A DNA stretch of 64,000 nucleotides, from contig NZ_CP023695.1 of NCBI RefSeq assembly GCF_008704395.1, positions 3,162,001-3,226,000 on the forward strand, in the 5' to 3' direction. Under the pieces are notes generated by a model that searched no databases, was not told the origin of the DNA, and saw only the letters and a program-made list of their open reading frames with translations. Shown piece after piece: positions 61,708 to 64,000 of this stretch. Made by a program: the position numbers and the translations under genes. Position 1 is the stretch's first letter, and each line of letters starts with the position of its first letter. The DNA is from Streptomyces alboniger (GTDB taxonomy: Bacteria; Actinomycetota; Actinomycetes; Streptomycetales; Streptomycetaceae).

Positions 61708-61737
61708 TTGTTCGCCTGGTGAACTTTCGTTCATAAT
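61708..61737 (+). promoter_or_regulatory. IclR-type operator overlapping promoter in pobA/iclR divergent region
   Basis: gttcgcctggtgaac (61710-61724) is a 15-bp palindrome with a single mismatched pair, and tgaac-tttc-gttca (61720-61733) overlaps it. On the plus strand TTGTTC (61708-61713), 18-bp spacer and CATAAT (61732-61737) resemble a promoter for the IclR gene. The operator is thus placed for autorepression of the regulator and control of pobA. Confidence 0.6.
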
Positions 61738-61859
61738 GCGCTGACGGGAGTCTCGGGCCGCGCCTGCCGGGTGTCAACGGTCGTGCGGCGCCCGGTTCCG
61801 CGAGGGGCATCTGGTCCGCGAGGGGCACCCGATCCCGCGAGACATGAGGAGCGGCCGCC

Positions 61860-63479
61860 ATGCCGGAAGAGTCCGTACGCCCCCTGGAGCGCGGTCTGGC
61901 CGTCCTGCGGGCCCTCGCCGTGGCGGAGCCGGGTCAGCTGCGGGCCGGTGACCTCGTACGGGCCACGGGCCTGGCCCGCTCCACGGTGGACCGGGTCGTG
62001 ACGACCCTGGGCCGCCTCGGCTACGTACGCACGCGGGGGCAGCAGCTCCACCTCGCGCCGCGCCTCATGGAGCTGGGCAACGCCTACCTCGCCGCCAGCG
62101 GCCTGACCGGCGAGGTGGCCGCGCGCACCGCCCGGCTCGCGGACGAGCTGGACGAGTCGGTGTCGCTCGCGGTGCCCGACGGCGACGGAGTGCGCTTCGT
62201 GACGCAGGCGGCGCGGCGGCGCGCGATGTCGGTGGCGTTCCGCATCGGAGACCTGCTGCCGCCCGAGCGCTGCGCCCCCGGGGCGCTCTTCGCGGACGCC
62301 TGGGGCGAGCAGGAGTGGGCCGCCTGGCACGCGCGCGTGGCGGCCGTCCCCGCGCACGAGGCCTACCCCGCACTCCCACCGGGCCCCGCCCCCACGGCCG
62401 CCCCCGACCTCCACGCGCGCGTGGCCCGCGCGAGGGAGACCGGCTGGGCCCTGGACGACCAGCTGATCGAGCCGGGCCTGATCGCGGTGGCGGTCCCGGT
62501 GCGCGACACCACCGGCCGGGTCCGGTACGCCCTGTCGGCGGTGAGCCACACCAGCCGGTACACGGCGGAGGCCCTGGCGGAGGCGATGCTGCCGCGGCTG
62601 CGGGCGGAGGCGGCGCGGCTGGAGGGCTTGTCCGGGCCGGAACCGGAATCGGAACCAGAACCGGGAGTTCCGGTGACCGTCAAGGAGGAGCCGGGTCCCG
62701 GCTTCCTCCAGTCCCTGGCCCGCGGACTGGCCGTGCTGCGCGCCCTCGGCGAGGCCCGCGGCGAAGGGCTGCCGCTCACCGCGCTCGCCGCGGCCACGGG
62801 GCTGCCGAGGGCCACCGCGCGGCGCTGCCTGCACACCCTGGAGCAGGCGGGGTACGCGGCCCACGACGGACGCCTCTTCCGCCCACTGCCCCGCGTCCTG
62901 GAACTCGGCCACGCCGCCCTCTCCCGGCTCACCTTCGCCGAACTGGCCGAACCGCACCTGCGCGAGCTGGCCGACCGGATGCACCAGTCGGCGTCCGTGA
63001 CGGTCCTGGACGGCACGGACATCCGGTACGTCGCGCGGGCGGCCACGGTCCGCGTGATGAGCGTCCGCATCACGGTGGGCACCCGCTTTCCCGCGTACGC
63101 CACCGCGATGGGCCGGGTGCTGCTCGCCGGGCTCCCCCGGCAGGAGCGTGAGCGCCTCCTGAAGGCAGCGCCGCCCCGCGCCCTCACCCCGCGCACCCCG
63201 ACGGACCCCGTCGAGCTGGCCCGCGTCCTCGACCGCGCCGCCGCCGACGGCCACGCCACCGCCGACCAGGAGCTGGAGGACGGCCTGCGCTCGGTCGCCG
63301 TACCGGTGAGGGACGCGGCCGGGCAGGTGGTCGCCGCGCTGAACATCGCCCAGCACGCGGGCACCGCCCCGCTCTCCCGGACCCGGGACGCCCTGCTCCC
63401 CGCGCTGCGCGCCACGGCGGCCGCGATCGAGACGGACCTGCACACGGCGGCCCGCTTCAACGAAGTACGAATGAGCTGA
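61860..63479 (+). CDS. Double IclR-domain regulator of 4-hydroxybenzoate genes
   Basis: A 539-residue protein made of two consecutive IclR modules: HTH 1 (about 8-68, PLERGLAVLRALAVAEPGQL) with effector domain 1 (75-245), an acidic Pro/Glu linker near 258-270, HTH 2 (about 285-345, LQSLARGLAVLRALGEARGEG) and effector domain 2 (350-535, ending NIAQHAG...). Normal IclR proteins are half this length. The second module matches PcaR/PobR-like proteins better (RYVARAATVRVMSVRITVGTRFPAYATAMGRVLLAGL). Divergent from pobA with the operator between. ATG 61860 lies 7 bp after GAGGAGCGGCCGCC. Confidence 0.93.
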   Translation: MPEESVRPLERGLAVLRALAVAEPGQLRAGDLVRATGLARSTVDRVVTTLGRLGYVRTRGQQLHLAPRLMELGNAYLAASGLTGEVAARTARLADELDESVSLAVPDGDGVRFVTQAARRRAMSVAFRIGDLLPPERCAPGALFADAWGEQEWAAWHARVAAVPAHEAYPALPPGPAPTAAPDLHARVARARETGWALDDQLIEPGLIAVAVPVRDTTGRVRYALSAVSHTSRYTAEALAEAMLPRLRAEAARLEGLSGPEPESEPEPGVPVTVKEEPGPGFLQSLARGLAVLRALGEARGEGLPLTALAAATGLPRATARRCLHTLEQAGYAAHDGRLFRPLPRVLELGHAALSRLTFAELAEPHLRELADRMHQSASVTVLDGTDIRYVARAATVRVMSVRITVGTRFPAYATAMGRVLLAGLPRQERERLLKAAPPRALTPRTPTDPVELARVLDRAAADGHATADQELEDGLRSVAVPVRDAAGQVVAALNIAQHAGTAPLSRTRDALLPALRATAAAIETDLHTAARFNEVRMS

Positions 63480-63510
63480 CCGGCGGGGCAGTTGACCTGC
63501 ATGGCGGAGG

Positions 63511-63593
63511 TGCCCGGAGCCGGACTCGAACCGGCACGCCCCCGAGGGGCAGCGAGGTTTAAGCTCGCCGTGTCTGCATTCCACCATCCGGGC
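63511..63593 (-). tRNA. bldA: tRNA-Leu (UAA anticodon), decodes UUA: bldA
   Basis: An 83-nt class II tRNA on the minus strand. Acceptor GCCCGGA pairs with TCCGGGC plus discriminator A. The D stem is GTG/CAC; the anticodon stem is GCGAG/CTCGC with loop CTTAAAC, anticodon TAA; the variable arm is GCCCC/GGGGC-like; the T stem GCCGG/CCGGC encloses TTCGAGT. CCA is not encoded. In Streptomyces the tRNA-Leu reading UUA is bldA, which controls antibiotic production and sporulation because TTA codons are rare. Two genes in this window carry TTA codons (11951-11953 and 23773-23775). Confidence 0.96.
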
Positions 63594-63621
63594 AGGCCAT
63601 GGGCCCCGCAGCAAGGATTCG

Positions 63622-63649
63622 ACCCTATCGGGAGGCGTCCCCCGGACAG
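63622..63649 (-). promoter_or_regulatory. bldA: Candidate bldA promoter
   Basis: On the minus strand CTGTCC (63649-63644), 16 bp, TAGGGT (63627-63622). The start would lie about 22 bp upstream of the tRNA. The match is modest. A further AT-rich run (about 63667-63684) lies farther upstream. Confidence 0.35.
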
Positions 63650-63967
63650 CGGATGGGGGACCCGATGTTGTCTTATTTTATTGACGTCTGAGGGAGCATC
63701 AGCCCCCGGTACGGACCATCGGTACTTGCCAAAGGCCTTATCCCCACCTCCGGCCGGCCTCATGGGCCTCTGCGCGGAATGACGGAATTTAGCCGCCCGC
63801 CCGTCCTCCCTCCTCCGGGACACCCGTCATCCCCAGGTATGACAAGGCGCCCCGGGGTCCGACCCGAGAGGGCCCCCGGAACCCGATCAGCGGCTGACTC
63901 CTGGGCACTGATCAGGCAGCACGATGGAGTACGTCCCCACTCGTCGTCCCGACAGGAGCACCGTCCC

Positions 63968-64000
63968 GTGACCACCACCCCTTACGCCACCCGCGCCACC
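63968..64000 (+). CDS. Possible start of a gene cut by the right edge
   Basis: GTG 63968 is preceded by GGAG (9 bp) and opens VTTTPYATRAT without a stop up to the window edge. Only 11 codons are visible, so no function is suggested. The preceding 63595-63967 is otherwise non-coding; it holds the bldA upstream region. Confidence 0.4.
   Translation, partial: MTTTPYATRAT

Overview
The window is a 64 kb piece of a Streptomyces (or very close relative) chromosome. The DNA is very GC-rich with strong third-position GC bias, GTG starts are common, and a leucine tRNA with a UAA anticodon (bldA) lies near the right edge. The content is also typical of the genus: LytR-CpsA-Psr (LCP) proteins, a SigB-family sigma factor with its partner-switch proteins, a SARP-type regulator, tandem PQQ-propeller Ser/Thr kinases, a CGNR zinc-finger protein and an XRE-DUF5753/DUF6879 cassette. 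I see no IS element, prophage, rRNA or CRISPR array. Most of the window looks like conserved core chromosome with small accessory inserts.

Layout. 0-9.7 kb: two LCP proteins, an acyl-CoA thioesterase, a dipeptidase homologue that has lost its metal ligands, two tandem VOC proteins, a CGNR regulator, an NDH-2-like flavoprotein paired with a SigJ-type sigma factor, and UDP-glucose dehydrogenase. 9.8-13.8 kb: an acyl-CoA dehydrogenase, then an accessory insert made of a Cys-rich GRDP-like gene with a TTA codon, a small partner gene, and the divergent hypothetical/DUF6879/XRE-DUF5753 cassette. 13.8-22.7 kb: purK-purE-dipeptidase operon, GtrA protein, a two-component system whose genes are separated by duplicated repeat DNA, a POT peptide transporter and a secreted hydrolase. 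22.8-28.7 kb: a three-gene surface-protein operon (LPXTG protein, DUF916-like protein, membrane-anchored protein; the last carries a TTA codon), then the sigma-factor partner-switch module (ATPase anti-sigma, STAS anti-anti-sigma, SigB-family sigma) and a broken second anti-sigma gene. 28.7-38.2 kb: histidine utilisation operon (hutU, M20 hydrolase, hutF, hutI), a PLP decarboxylase, an amino acid permease and a dienelactone-hydrolase-like protein without its nucleophile. 38.2-48.5 kb: a repeat block, a membrane protein, a giant SARP/NB-ARC/TPR regulator, a proline-rich membrane protein, two PQQ-propeller kinases and a broken MarR gene behind a MerR-type promoter. 48.5-58.1 kb: RpiR regulator, SDR/XRE divergent pair, cystathionine beta-synthase, SGNH hydrolase, thiolase and small conserved proteins. 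58.1-63.6 kb: Bax-inhibitor-1 family protein, 4-hydroxybenzoate catabolism (MFS transporter, pobA, double-IclR regulator), then bldA.

Main points of interest. By manual reading, only two genes here contain a TTA codon, the codon read by bldA: the Cys-rich GRDP-like gene (codon 7) and the last gene of the LPXTG/DUF916 surface operon (codon 24). Both are therefore candidates for developmental translational control by the tRNA encoded in the same window. Two enzyme-fold proteins have lost catalytic residues: a membrane dipeptidase with every zinc ligand replaced, beside an intact paralogue 10 kb away, and a dienelactone hydrolase with Cys changed to Gly. Two regulators are decayed, and several intergenic regions hold families of GC-rich repeats. 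Assignments come from motif and family knowledge by eye; no database search was run.
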